Below are positions 24,869 to 33,661 of a stretch of 64,000 bases of DNA, piece after piece; positions within the stretch are counted from its first letter, which is position 1, and each line of letters opens with the position of its first letter. The stretch is taken from contig NZ_JAAIKE010000001.1 in assembly GCF_010915705.1 (NCBI RefSeq), positions 1 through 64,000 of the forward strand, in the 5' to 3' direction. The position numbers and the translations under genes were made by a program. This DNA is from Pseudotabrizicola algicola (lineage in GTDB: Bacteria > Pseudomonadota > Alphaproteobacteria > Rhodobacterales > Rhodobacteraceae). The notes below the pieces were generated by a model that saw only the letters and a list, made by a program, of their open reading frames with translations, made no database searches and was not told the origin of the DNA.

Positions 24869-27213
24869 TCGTCTTCCGTTTCCAATTCAACCCCTTCATT
24901 TTCTACGGGTTCGCCAAAGTTTCTAGCGAATGCTGCTGTTACACTGGCGGCGCTCACCGAATACGCACGACAAATTACAGCTTCGATTTCTTCAGGCGAG
25001 CTTGATGCGATTTCTCCTAGATCCAACTTCTTAGGCACTGGAAATGCGGAAATTTGTGGCGGCCCAAACCTCAAGTAGCCTCCGGAAAGCGCTAGCCCGC
25101 TGTAGAGACCAAAATAAATCAGAGCCGCGATCCTGGAATTCAGGATCGCTGTTATTGCGCTCAAATCTACTGTCTCTTTTGGGTCGTAGACTATTACCGT
25201 TGACTTCCCCGAAAGGTACTCCCCATTTGCATCGAGTGCTGCAACAGGACGCTTGGCCATACCCGATATGATTACTTTCGGTTTTTGAGCCTGAGTCCGG
25301 CGACCCTCTGGAATTTGGTTGAGGTTGACAACAGGTTTGTCAAACCGACTTTTCAAATATTGGACTGGAGCAACATCCCAAGTAGTGCGGAAAGGCCGAA
25401 TGTTCCCGCTCACGACAAACCTACAAAAATTGGGTGGCACCTCTGTTCCGCCTAATTCCCTTACCGCAGGCTTTATTTCATAGGCTTCTGCCACGGTAGC
25501 CGCGCCAGATACCGTGGCAAGAGATCCAAGCGGTCTGGTATTCAGCAATGCAGCCTCAACAAGTTCCGCAAAGTCCGTAAGAATAAATGCCCACAGATAT
25601 GACGGTGCTTTCGCAAAGGCTGATTGCTTCACAAAACGGCGCGGTCCCTTTTGCATTACCTCAATTGAGCAGTCGGCATCGGTCTTCTTTCGCCTCAGAA
25701 CCAAGACCACCGGATAGACGCTCGCTGAAAATACCTTGATCGACGAATAATCTGAAATGGCCTGTATTTCCGCATCCCTGATGAACAATCCCCTGAGGGC
25801 TTCTGCATACTCGGCGCTCAATATTTTATTTGGAATAATGAACCCAATTACTCCCTCACGTCCGCAAATGCGAATGGCCTGTTCGAAGAACAGCACATAG
25901 AGATCATAAGTTCCCTTCGCCGATTCATAATCCACAGTAAGAAATTTCTTCAAATTCCCGGATTCGTCAGCATCCGATAGCACCACGGCGTTAACATAGG
26001 GGGGGTTGCCAATGATCGCATCAAAGCCACAATCGCCATCAAGGAACACCTCAGGGTACTCAAGGGGCCAATGGAAAAAGTCATCCCTCCTCTTCTTTTC
26101 AACGCTACCACCGGTCGAGAAAAGCTTGTCGGCGTCGGAAGCTAGAACCTGTAGTGCGGTTCTAAGTTCGCGTGCCTTCTTTGAGTGATTAATCGAAGAG
26201 CGAACCAATCTGTCGGCTAATTCGAAGGTCGCATTCAGGATTTCCCTTGATTCCCTGTCAAGCGCGGCCATCGCATCCACATCCCCGATGTCCCGGATGG
26301 GGATTGAGCGCAAGCGGGTGCGCAGTTCGATGGCCTTGTCGACAGCAGCCTGAATACTCCGGCCAAACAACCTGAGCTGCTTGGACCCCTTCGGGACCAT
26401 GCTGAGTTCGGTCAGTTGCCGGATGTCATGGATCCCGAGGAGGCTGTCTCCGCTGCGCAGGTTGTGGTCGAGGAAGCCAAAGGGCCGCCCCTTTGACATG
26501 GTGGTGAGCCAGAGCGAGAGCTTGGCCAGCTCCACGGCAAGCGGGTTCTTGTCGACGCCATAGAGGCACCGTTCCGCTACGAGGCGACGTGCGACGATCG
26601 CGCGTTCCTCGACGTCCTGCGACAGCGGGTCGAACCCCTCGGTCGCATCATCGAAGATGCGTCCTTCGCTGTCGATCCGCTTGCCGTCGGCCTCGGCCGC
26701 CGCCCAGGCCTCGACCAAGCGGTCGGAGAGCCAACGGCACGCCTGCACCAGGAAGGCGCCGGACCCCATCGCAGGGTCGCAGATCTTGAGATCCAGCAGC
26801 TCTTCGGCGCTCTTCAGCTCCCAGTCCTCGGGCACCTTGCCTTCGGCCGGGCCGCGGTAGGCGACCGGCGTCAGCGTTTCTGCGACGATCTTTTCGGTCA
26901 GGCTCTTAGGCGTGTAGTGCGTGCCGCTCTCGCGCCGGTCGGCACCGAGGACTACGACGAACGCGCCCTTGTGGTGCACGAGCGGATAGCCCCAGGGGTC
27001 GGTCCGCAGTAGCGGCGCATAGGGTAGAATGCGGTCGCGCAGACCGACATCACCACGACAGACGCTGAGCAGACGTGCCGCAAGCCGATCGTCGGCCGTC
27101 CGTTCGAGGGCGTTGCGGATGGCGGACTCCGATCGTTCGCTCCGCTCCTTGAGCAGTTCGGCCACTCTGACAGCGCCATCGAGTCGCGCCGACTCCATTT
27201 CGCCGAGCGTCAC
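24865..27213 (-). CDS. drmMI: DISARM adenine methyltransferase DrmMI, catalytic part
   Basis: A 782-residue N6-adenine DNA methyltransferase of the Eco57I/PglX type. SAM-binding motif I is DPAMGSGAFL near residue 146, the catalytic motif IV is NPPY near 410, with an SGTHYTPKSLTEKIV motif upstream (about 97) and a C-terminal target-recognition region ending in GYLRFGPPQISAFPVP. It marks host DNA as self for DISARM. It starts at a GTG overlapping the previous stop, and the residues before motif I are short compared with full-length relatives, so the preceding gene probably supplies the missing N-terminal domain. The 3' half (about 24,865-26,300) is visibly richer in A+T than the rest. Confidence 0.85.
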   Translation of the reverse strand: MTLGEMESARLDGAVRVAELLKERSERSESAIRNALERTADDRLAARLLSVCRGDVGLRDRILPYAPLLRTDPWGYPLVHHKGAFVVVLGADRRESGTHYTPKSLTEKIVAETLTPVAYRGPAEGKVPEDWELKSAEELLDLKICDPAMGSGAFLVQACRWLSDRLVEAWAAAEADGKRIDSEGRIFDDATEGFDPLSQDVEERAIVARRLVAERCLYGVDKNPLAVELAKLSLWLTTMSKGRPFGFLDHNLRSGDSLLGIHDIRQLTELSMVPKGSKQLRLFGRSIQAAVDKAIELRTRLRSIPIRDIGDVDAMAALDRESREILNATFELADRLVRSSINHSKKARELRTALQVLASDADKLFSTGGSVEKKRRDDFFHWPLEYPEVFLDGDCGFDAIIGNPPYVNAVVLSDADESGNLKKFLTVDYESAKGTYDLYVLFFEQAIRICGREGVIGFIIPNKILSAEYAEALRGLFIRDAEIQAISDYSSIKVFSASVYPVVLVLRRKKTDADCSIEVMQKGPRRFVKQSAFAKAPSYLWAFILTDFAELVEAALLNTRPLGSLATVSGAATVAEAYEIKPAVRELGGTEVPPNFCRFVVSGNIRPFRTTWDVAPVQYLKSRFDKPVVNLNQIPEGRRTQAQKPKVIISGMAKRPVAALDANGEYLSGKSTVIVYDPKETVDLSAITAILNSRIAALIYFGLYSGLALSGGYLRFGPPQISAFPVPKKLDLGEIASSSPEEIEAVICRAYSVSAASVTAAFARNFGEPVENEGVELETEDE

Positions 27214-28550
27214 ACGCGGGCTCTGGCCTTCGATCCGCCATCTAGTTCGAGTGTGACGTCATCGACGCGCTTCACAGTGCGCTCGAGGAGGCCCTCGTAG
27301 ACATGCCCGATCTGTTCCACGTCGAGCGCGCGGTAGGACAGCGTGCGACCTTCGAAGATCTGGATCGCGTCCAACAGCAGGAGAACGGTGCGATCGTCGA
27401 TCGGCAGTGGTTCGGCCGGATCGCTTCGCCAACTCGTACCCTTCTTCCGCCCTTCGAGGAAAGGATAGCGATCCGGGTCGAACAGAGAACCTCCGAGCGC
27501 CGGTAGCTGCAGGGTCGGGTGATCGATCCCGCCATACACGCCGCGAAACAGGGCGAGCAGCCGCGACCACGCGGACCGACGGCGCTCGAGGATTTCCTCG
27601 GAGTCCGCGCGCAACTGCATCCGGAGGCTGGAGATGGCGTAGAAGGCGTCGTAACGCGGGTCGCCGAGCAGCAGTAGGGCGCGTTCCTCGGCAGCCAGCA
27701 AAAACACGAGCCGCATCATCACGGTCAGGCCGGCCTCATAGAGCTCTCGCGGATCGACGTCACGCAAGAGTTCGCGATTTCGGTCCTGGTCGGCGCGGTC
27801 GAGAGCCTGGACGAGTACTTCGACGGCGCGGCGGACTTGTTCTCCGAGCGCTTCGGTAACGTCATCCTGATGCTTCAGGGATCGTTCATAGAGCGCCGGA
27901 AGCTTGCCGTCGTCGGGGCCGAAAAAGCGGCGGACGCCCAGAAGGCTGACGAATGCCCGCAACGTTTCTGGTTCCTGACCCCAAAGGCGCGCATACCAGC
28001 TCGCGAAGCTTGCCACGGCGCCTACGGGCGCGTGGACGAGCATCCAGCGCTCGCCATTGGTGACGACGCCAGTTGGACATCCAGTCGCCCGGAGCAGAGC
28101 GACCATTCGATCGGCCGGGGTAATCGCCAGGCCATCGAAGCGGCGCGTCGCATCAAGATCAGTATCGGGTCCGTAAACTTGGATGAGCAGGAGCGGCTCG
28201 TCGGAGTTCGTGGGGTTCACGATAGCCAGATCGGGCGCGACTTCGACCCCGTGTTCTGGCAACGAGACAGTCAGCTGCTCGGGCAGCGCCACCCCCCTGC
28301 GAAGGACCGTCTCGTCCATCTCGAGAGCATTTATCAGCACATCATCTATCCAAGCCGCGTGCAGCGCGGAAAGGTCGAGATCGTCTGTGTCGACTGCATC
28401 ACGCCATTCCTCGTAGGTGCGCCGAAGTCGCTGAGGTCGTCCCGAGTGCAGCGCCTCGAGGCCTTGAGGAAAGACGTCGCGCAGCACGGGCACCGCGAGG
28501 AAGGGCCCTGATACTTCGATCAGGTTCAGCCATTCGTGATCGTTGCTCAT
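27210..28550 (-). CDS. DrmMI N-terminal half-like protein, separate gene
   Basis: A 446-residue protein without methyltransferase motifs. The N-terminal 200 residues look like a nuclease- or PglX-type N-terminal region (PDLAIVNPTNSDEPLLLIQVYGPD, then GVVTNGERWMLVHAP, resembling the restriction-enzyme-like fold of Type IIG proteins), followed by a helical domain ending VEQIGHVYEGLLERTVKRVDDVTLELDGG. The last motif (GHVYEGLLE) normally precedes the HYTP methyltransferase motif in one polypeptide in Type IIG/PglX enzymes. I infer a split DrmMI in two overlapping genes; a sequencing or natural frameshift at 27,210 is the alternative. Confidence 0.65.
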   Translation of the reverse strand: MSNDHEWLNLIEVSGPFLAVPVLRDVFPQGLEALHSGRPQRLRRTYEEWRDAVDTDDLDLSALHAAWIDDVLINALEMDETVLRRGVALPEQLTVSLPEHGVEVAPDLAIVNPTNSDEPLLLIQVYGPDTDLDATRRFDGLAITPADRMVALLRATGCPTGVVTNGERWMLVHAPVGAVASFASWYARLWGQEPETLRAFVSLLGVRRFFGPDDGKLPALYERSLKHQDDVTEALGEQVRRAVEVLVQALDRADQDRNRELLRDVDPRELYEAGLTVMMRLVFLLAAEERALLLLGDPRYDAFYAISSLRMQLRADSEEILERRRSAWSRLLALFRGVYGGIDHPTLQLPALGGSLFDPDRYPFLEGRKKGTSWRSDPAEPLPIDDRTVLLLLDAIQIFEGRTLSYRALDVEQIGHVYEGLLERTVKRVDDVTLELDGGSKARARV

Positions 28551-31500
28551 CTGCGCTTCTCCGTCGCGAGGGAATCCGGAACCAGCAGCACGACGGCCAC
28601 GGGGAACGTATGGTCGACGGCATTGGAATGCCGTTCCTCGATCGCCTTCAGCTCCTGCTCGCGCTCGTTCGGGATTCTGGCCAAGCGTGCTTCCAGGGCT
28701 GCAAGGTCGCGCTTGAGCTGCGTCCGTTCGTCTTCTGAGAAAAGTGAGAGCTGGACGGGTATTTGCTCTGCGGCGATCTCGGTTTTCAGCGCCTTTTCGA
28801 GGTCGTCCAGAACTTGGCGGATGTCCTCGGCTTCCTTGCGCTTGCGGGTCTCGATCGTGTTCACCAGAAAACGGAGACGGTCCTTGGATCGAGCGTCGAC
28901 GGCCGCCAAAATGCTATCACGCTGCTTGTCGAAACGTGTCCTCAAGGCGTCGAATGTTGCATCCGACAGTGCCGCAGGCTGAGATTGTTCGAGCCAACGC
29001 CGAACTTCCGTGACCCCCTCACGTCGGAAACCGGTATCACGCATATAGCCGCCAGCCTCCGTGAGCTCCTCGTGCAGGCGGTGATGGTTCCCGCCGGTCA
29101 CGACGAGCCGGGACATCACCACCACGGCTGGTCCTTCGATTTCCCCATCCGGGAGAGAGCGTACGGTTGCCCGGTGGAGCTTCTTTACGTCGTCACGGGC
29201 CCAGATTTCCGCGCGCAAGAGCCGCAGGCTCATCTGAACAAGTCGATGGTTGAGGTGAATGAGGACGACGTCATCTCGTCCCTTGGCCACATCGTGGTCG
29301 AAGGTGATGGGGCGGACCTTCTGTGTATACGGGTGTTCTAGCCCCTCAAGGCAACGGGACCAGGAACCCGAGAGGGGCGGCATTCGGAAAACCGTGCCAT
29401 CCGGAGCGCCCGTCAGGGAAACGGGTTCCAGGTCAGGTTTGTCCGCAAGACGAAGTGCAGTGCTGACGGCGCGCTGAATGTGGTCGGGCACGAGGCTTTG
29501 TTCACGTCGAGTCTCGCTCAGCCGTTCGTGGAGTTTTGCCACACGATCGCGAAGATCGCGTTCAGCCTTCACGAAACGGCGAGACTTCTCCATGCGTATT
29601 TCGGCTTCCCTCGTGTCCAGGTCACGGCGGCGTCCTTCAAGCAAATCAGGTAGTTGCGGCGCAATGACTGGATTTACGCTGCCCATGTCGGCGCGCATCG
29701 CATCCAGCTTGCGGAGCGCGCGCAGGATGTCGTCGCCTTGGCCGCCTTCGGCATCTACCGGATGCCATATGACGACTTCGCCGGCGCGTTGCCCATGGCG
29801 GTCGATGCGGCCGTTCCTCTGTTCCATTACATTCGGGTTGTATGGGATTTCGAGGTGGATCATCAGATGGCAATGGTTCTGGAGGTCGATGCCTTCTGAT
29901 GCAGCATCTGTCGCCAGCAAAATCCTGACCGGGGATTCCGAGGGGTTCGCTTGGAACGCGGCCTTCACGCTCTCGCGTTCTTTTGGGTCCATGCCGCCAT
30001 AGATGAGAGCCAACCTGTCGCCCCCGAAGCCGTTCGATGCGAGGATCTCCTGCATCCATTGCTGAGTGGCGCGATACTCCGTGAACAGGATCACTCGTTC
30101 ATTCGTCCATCTGTCACCGTCCTTCAGGTGACTGGCCAGCCAATCCAGTACGGCGGTGGCCTTGGCGTCGGACCGACGAGCCGCCTGCTGAGCCCAGGAT
30201 CGCAGCCGGTCAAGCATCCGGCGTTCTTCGTCGGTCGGTGGCCGGACGTGCTTGCCTGCTTCCTCAATCGCTTCCGCCTCGGCGGCGTCGCGCTGCGCGT
30301 CGTCCGCGTAGTCCTCTTCGGTCTTGGCTATCGCTCGCCGAAGAATGCGGTCATCGAATTTTTTCTGGCTGCGGTCGCTAACCGAGCGACCTTCGATCGT
30401 CGCTATATGCCGCTCCAGCGTGGCGGCGAACGCAGCAGGAGATGATGATAGGCGCTTGCGCAGCAACTGGTGTACGAAGTGATCGACGGCCCGTCCTCCA
30501 TCAGCACCGCCTTCGCGGCTCTTGATGTATGCGTCGAGTTGGCTCCGGGCATTCCTCTCGTCGCCCTCATATTCTACCGGCAATGCCTCAAGTCTCCGCT
30601 CGGGATAGATGCGCTTGCCGTTGGCGTCGACCAGATCGCTCTTTAGCCGACGGACCATAACGCGGGTCAACTGGGGGTCACTCGGAAGGACATTTCTCGC
30701 GAACCTCTGATCGTCGAGAAGCTCAAGGAGCGCGGTGAAGGATTCAGTATAGCCGTCATGCGGCGTGGCCGTGAGAAACAGCTTGTGTTGGAAGTGTGGC
30801 GCGGCCAGACGAACAAGCCGCGTCCTGAGGCTTTCGACGGCATAGCGGCCGACGGTCGGGGCGACGTTGTGAGCCTCGTCGATGATGAGCAGGTCGAACT
30901 TCCTGGGATGGCTCACATGCGGGGGCAGTGCGTCCCGCAGAAGGCGCAATCCTTCGCCCTGTTTGGCCCAGTCCACTGAGGTGATCAGACGGGGAAAAGA
31001 CGTCCACGGATTAGCGTGGAGACCGCGCTCGCGGCGCAAACGCTTGACATAGTCCGTATCGACGATCCGGAACTCGAGCCCGAACTTCTCCTGCATCTCG
31101 ACTCGCCACTTTTCCTGCAAGGAGGCAGGGCAGAGCACGAGGACCGTGCGGGCGCGGTGACGCAGGAGCATCTCTTGAATGACGAGCCCGGCCTCAATGG
31201 TCTTGCCGAGGCCGACGTCGTCGGCGATCAGAAGATTGGTGCGCGCCATGTCGATTGCTCGCACGAGCGGATCCAGTTGGTAATCTTCGATGCTTACACC
31301 GCTGCGGAATGGGGCCTGCAAATAGCCCCGATCAGCGTTCGTCGCGGCACCCCATACGACTGCATCAAGGAAGGCTTGCAGTGTCGAAGGGTCGTCCAAG
31401 CCGGTCAAGCGAGGCAAACCGGCCCTCTCGATGACATGAGCTCCTGGCTCGAGCTCCCAGAGGACCTCAATCTCTTCGCCGAGCGCATCCTCGTCGATGG

Positions 31501-31663
31501 AGGCCAACCGGACGAGATGCCGTTTGGGCAAACCGGGTGCGACCGACCCGCCGTTGACTTCCGAGACCATCCATTGGCGACGACGAGCCTCGACGAGTTG
31601 GCCCGGTTCCGGCGCAGCAGAGTGAGCTACCGCGGCCATCAATTCGTCTGCTGTCATGGTCAT
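28547..31663 (-). CDS. drmD: DISARM SNF2-like helicase DrmD
   Basis: A 1,038-residue SNF2-family ATPase, the class 1 DISARM marker. Motif I is ADDVGLGKTIEAG near residue 150, motif II IIDEAHN near 265, motif III FLTATPHDG, and the C-terminal lobe has LLATDAASEGIDLQ and QRNGRIDRHGQ. A long C-terminal region with coiled-coil-like charged helices follows (from about 760). It overlaps vsr at its start and the next gene at its end, each by four bases. Its motor is likely to act on DNA with the DrmMI methyltransferase, an inference from class 1 gene association. Confidence 0.92.
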   Translation of the reverse strand: MTMTADELMAAVAHSAAPEPGQLVEARRRQWMVSEVNGGSVAPGLPKRHLVRLASIDEDALGEEIEVLWELEPGAHVIERAGLPRLTGLDDPSTLQAFLDAVVWGAATNADRGYLQAPFRSGVSIEDYQLDPLVRAIDMARTNLLIADDVGLGKTIEAGLVIQEMLLRHRARTVLVLCPASLQEKWRVEMQEKFGLEFRIVDTDYVKRLRRERGLHANPWTSFPRLITSVDWAKQGEGLRLLRDALPPHVSHPRKFDLLIIDEAHNVAPTVGRYAVESLRTRLVRLAAPHFQHKLFLTATPHDGYTESFTALLELLDDQRFARNVLPSDPQLTRVMVRRLKSDLVDANGKRIYPERRLEALPVEYEGDERNARSQLDAYIKSREGGADGGRAVDHFVHQLLRKRLSSSPAAFAATLERHIATIEGRSVSDRSQKKFDDRILRRAIAKTEEDYADDAQRDAAEAEAIEEAGKHVRPPTDEERRMLDRLRSWAQQAARRSDAKATAVLDWLASHLKDGDRWTNERVILFTEYRATQQWMQEILASNGFGGDRLALIYGGMDPKERESVKAAFQANPSESPVRILLATDAASEGIDLQNHCHLMIHLEIPYNPNVMEQRNGRIDRHGQRAGEVVIWHPVDAEGGQGDDILRALRKLDAMRADMGSVNPVIAPQLPDLLEGRRRDLDTREAEIRMEKSRRFVKAERDLRDRVAKLHERLSETRREQSLVPDHIQRAVSTALRLADKPDLEPVSLTGAPDGTVFRMPPLSGSWSRCLEGLEHPYTQKVRPITFDHDVAKGRDDVVLIHLNHRLVQMSLRLLRAEIWARDDVKKLHRATVRSLPDGEIEGPAVVVMSRLVVTGGNHHRLHEELTEAGGYMRDTGFRREGVTEVRRWLEQSQPAALSDATFDALRTRFDKQRDSILAAVDARSKDRLRFLVNTIETRKRKEAEDIRQVLDDLEKALKTEIAAEQIPVQLSLFSEDERTQLKRDLAALEARLARIPNEREQELKAIEERHSNAVDHTFPVAVVLLVPDSLATEKRR

Positions 31664-32094
31664 GGTTGGGCCCCATTCTTTCTGCGTGCGCGTACGAGTT
31701 CTGCAATGCGGCTCGCGGCGTGGTTGGCATCTTCATGCTCCCAGATGCGAACCGACTCCCACCCAAGAGCCTGCAGCCGTTGGTCAGTGTCTGCGTCCCG
31801 TGAGCGATTGGTTTCGATTTTCTGGCGCCAGAAATCGGCGTTGCTCTTAGGCCAAGAGGCATGCTCGGGACACCCGTGCCAAAAGCATCCATCGACGAAC
31901 ACGGCAATCTTGGTCGCAGGAAACACGATATCTGCGATGCGTCTGGGCTTCGCCAGAAGTGGAACATGGAGCCGATAACGCAGGCCTTGGGCATGCAGAG
32001 CCTTGCGGAGATTCAGCTCCGCTCGCGTGCCCTTTTGCCGCACGCGCGCCATTCTACGGCTGGCCTCAGGCGACGAGGGGCTTGCATTCGCCAT
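31660..32094 (-). CDS. vsr: Very short patch repair (Vsr) endonuclease
   Basis: A 144-residue Vsr-family nuclease that nicks next to T:G mismatches arising from deamination of 5-methylcytosine. Conserved features are visible: RMARVRQKGTRAE at the N-terminus, Asp55 (ADIVFP), the zinc and catalytic block VDGCFWHGCPEH with Cys70, His73, Cys75 and His78, then NADFWRQKIETNRSRD and a C-terminal WEHED. It overlaps the cytosine methyltransferase gene by 29 bases, the usual dcm-vsr pairing. Presence in a DISARM operon suggests it counters mutation from the 5mC mark. Confidence 0.93.
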   Translation of the reverse strand: MANASPSSPEASRRMARVRQKGTRAELNLRKALHAQGLRYRLHVPLLAKPRRIADIVFPATKIAVFVDGCFWHGCPEHASWPKSNADFWRQKIETNRSRDADTDQRLQALGWESVRIWEHEDANHAASRIAELVRARRKNGAQP

Positions 32095-33160
32095 TGAGCG
32101 ATTGTCTTTCCGAATTCAGGTCGGCATCAGAAAATTGCTGAAGATGGGCAATGATGCTTCGCCCAATCACTTCGCCCAAGGTTACTGGGACGGCGTTACC
32201 AATCATTCGACCCAAGGATTTAAAATGGATAGGCTCGCCCTCAGGCACGAACGAATAGGTCGTAGGGAAGCCTTGGAGGATCGCGCCCTCTCTCAATGAA
32301 ATTGCTCTGTCTTGGTCCGGGTGCCCAAATCGTCCGTTCCCGAACCCGTAATATTGAGTAGTCAGAGTCGGCGCAGGGTTGTCCCACTCCATCCTGCCGT
32401 AAACGCCAGGGTACGTCTTGCCGCTATCTTTCTTATGACACGCGGCGACCAGATGCTCTGGCCAATCACGCCAAGAACCGCCGGGCTTGGAAGCACGAAT
32501 ACGTTCGACGTTTAGCGGCGACAGCCGCGATGCGGTATGTAACGGGTCTGCGGAGCAACTCTCGCCATGGGAAATCGGCGGCAGATCTCCAATTGCATCA
32601 CGTACGCTTCGCGCATGTTCCAGATCAGGTGCGGCGGTGCGAATGGGCCCAAATTTTGAAGCAAGCAAGACCATGCGTCGCCTCGTCTGGGGAAGGCCGT
32701 ATTTGATGCAGTCAATGACCTCTCTATGAACGAAGTATCCCTGACTTTCGAGCGAAGCTGAGAAATCGTCGAAGACGGCGTGTTTCGCAACGGTTGGGAC
32801 ATTCTCCATGGTAACGATGTCTGGACGCGTCTCTTTCACCAGTCGGTCGAACTGATAGAGAAGCCCCCAGCGTGGGCTGCTGAGCACGTCGTACCTCTGC
32901 GAATATGTAGAGAAGGGCTGACACGGGGCACATCCGGCAAGGACCTTTACCCCGCCATTCCCGAAAAGCTCGTCGAGTCTCGCACCGGACACCTTGCTGA
33001 TGTCCTCTTTGATGAAAATGGCATCATTATTGAACTCGAAAGGGTGTCGGCAACTTTCCTCGATGTCGACGCCAGCTACGACATTGATGCCCTCTTTCTC
33101 GAGGCCGTGGGTCAATCCACCGGCACCGCAAAAAAGGTCAATGCAAGTAACGTCCTTCAT
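32066..33160 (-). CDS. DNA (cytosine-5) methyltransferase (DrmMII/Dcm-like)
   Basis: A 364-residue C5 methyltransferase with the motif order of the family: motif I IDLFCGAGGLTHGL, motif IV APCQPFS with catalytic Cys80, motif VI Glu119 (MENVP), motif VIII QTRRRMV and motif X GNAVPVTLGE. A variable target recognition region lies around residues 190-280. The target sequence cannot be read from the protein. It is the second gene of the operon, 30 bp after the HTH gene, and overlaps vsr. Class 2 DISARM has a 5mC enzyme (DrmMII), so its presence in a class 1 operon is notable. Confidence 0.92.
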   Translation of the reverse strand: MKDVTCIDLFCGAGGLTHGLEKEGINVVAGVDIEESCRHPFEFNNDAIFIKEDISKVSGARLDELFGNGGVKVLAGCAPCQPFSTYSQRYDVLSSPRWGLLYQFDRLVKETRPDIVTMENVPTVAKHAVFDDFSASLESQGYFVHREVIDCIKYGLPQTRRRMVLLASKFGPIRTAAPDLEHARSVRDAIGDLPPISHGESCSADPLHTASRLSPLNVERIRASKPGGSWRDWPEHLVAACHKKDSGKTYPGVYGRMEWDNPAPTLTTQYYGFGNGRFGHPDQDRAISLREGAILQGFPTTYSFVPEGEPIHFKSLGRMIGNAVPVTLGEVIGRSIIAHLQQFSDADLNSERQSLNGECKPLVA

Positions 33161-33190
33161 TCATCTTCTCACTTTTCGCCTGGTTTGTGA

Positions 33191-33379
33191 TCAGGCGCTT
33201 AGGTCGTCGGCGGCCTTTCCGTTTCTGACCCATTCGTCGATTTCGTCAGTCTTGAATTTCCAAAGTCGACCGACCTTGTGCGCTGGCATCTCGCGCTTGG
33301 AAATCCACCCGTAAACAGTATCTTTGCTGACACCGAGATAATCAGCGATCTCCTCGACGGAGAGCCAGCGATCAGTCAT
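33191..33379 (-). CDS. Small helix-turn-helix protein, first gene of the DISARM operon
   Basis: A 62-residue excisionase/MerR-like HTH_17 protein: LSVEEIADYLGVSKDTVYGWI is the helix-turn-helix, and VGRLWKFKTDEIDEWV the wing and recognition extension. Proteins of this sort control operons or act in excision; its place 30 bp before the methyltransferase makes a regulator of the operon the likely role. Direct repeats about 60-90 bp upstream (33,440-33,469) could be its operator. An excisionase role for the element cannot be excluded. Confidence 0.8.
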   Translation of the reverse strand: MTDRWLSVEEIADYLGVSKDTVYGWISKREMPAHKVGRLWKFKTDEIDEWVRNGKAADDLSA

Positions 33380-33439
33380 GGTGCGGCCCTTCCAAGTGCA
33401 GCCTGCGTATTTGAGTACAATCTTTACACCCTCCGTCGG

Positions 33440-33469
33440 CCGAGTAAACCGGATTTAGTCGGATTAGAC
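33440..33469 (-). repeat. Three 10-bp-phased degenerate direct repeats upstream of the DISARM operon
   Basis: On the plus strand the segments CCGAGTAAA, CCGGATTTAG and TCGGATTAGAC follow one another at about one helical turn. They lie 61-90 bp upstream of the HTH start, where an operator would be expected. The copies are degenerate, so the function is tentative. Confidence 0.35.
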
Positions 33470-33661
33470 CTGTTTTGCTGTACTTGCGCTTGAGCTTTCG
33501 CTGACGAGATGCCCGGCGTCGGCACTCGCGGTGAAGGAGGCGCGCTGGGAGCGACCGGCGCCCTTTGCCTCGTGGAAGGTGGCACGGCAGTGCGATGTAC
33601 CCTGCATTGGCCGTGCTGTACTGGTCCTGGCGCACAGGGGATGGCAGGCAATCGGTATGGT

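Larger units (their letters stand above)
18047..33379 (-). other. DISARM defence operon, class 1 core with 5mC methyltransferase and Vsr
   Basis: Ten minus-strand genes in order HTH, cytosine-5 methyltransferase, vsr, drmD, drmMI-like part 1, drmMI-like part 2, small ORF, drmA, drmB, drmC. From the methyltransferase on, genes overlap by 4 to 29 bases or are within three bases of each other, indicating one transcript and coupled translation. DISARM blocks phage with methylation-based self recognition plus the DrmA/DrmB/DrmC core; class 1 uses DrmD and the adenine methylase DrmMI, class 2 uses DrmE and the 5mC methylase DrmMII. Here features of both appear together. Confidence 0.85.

Noticed and set aside
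18047-33379. BREX system (PglX-like methyltransferase)
   Set aside because: No pglZ, brxC or brxL genes; drmA, drmB, drmC and drmD identify DISARM.
33372-33635. Minus-strand 87-codon frame before the DISARM HTH gene
   Set aside because: Arg-rich, no ribosome binding site, overlaps the HTH start and the repeat region; likely non-coding leader.
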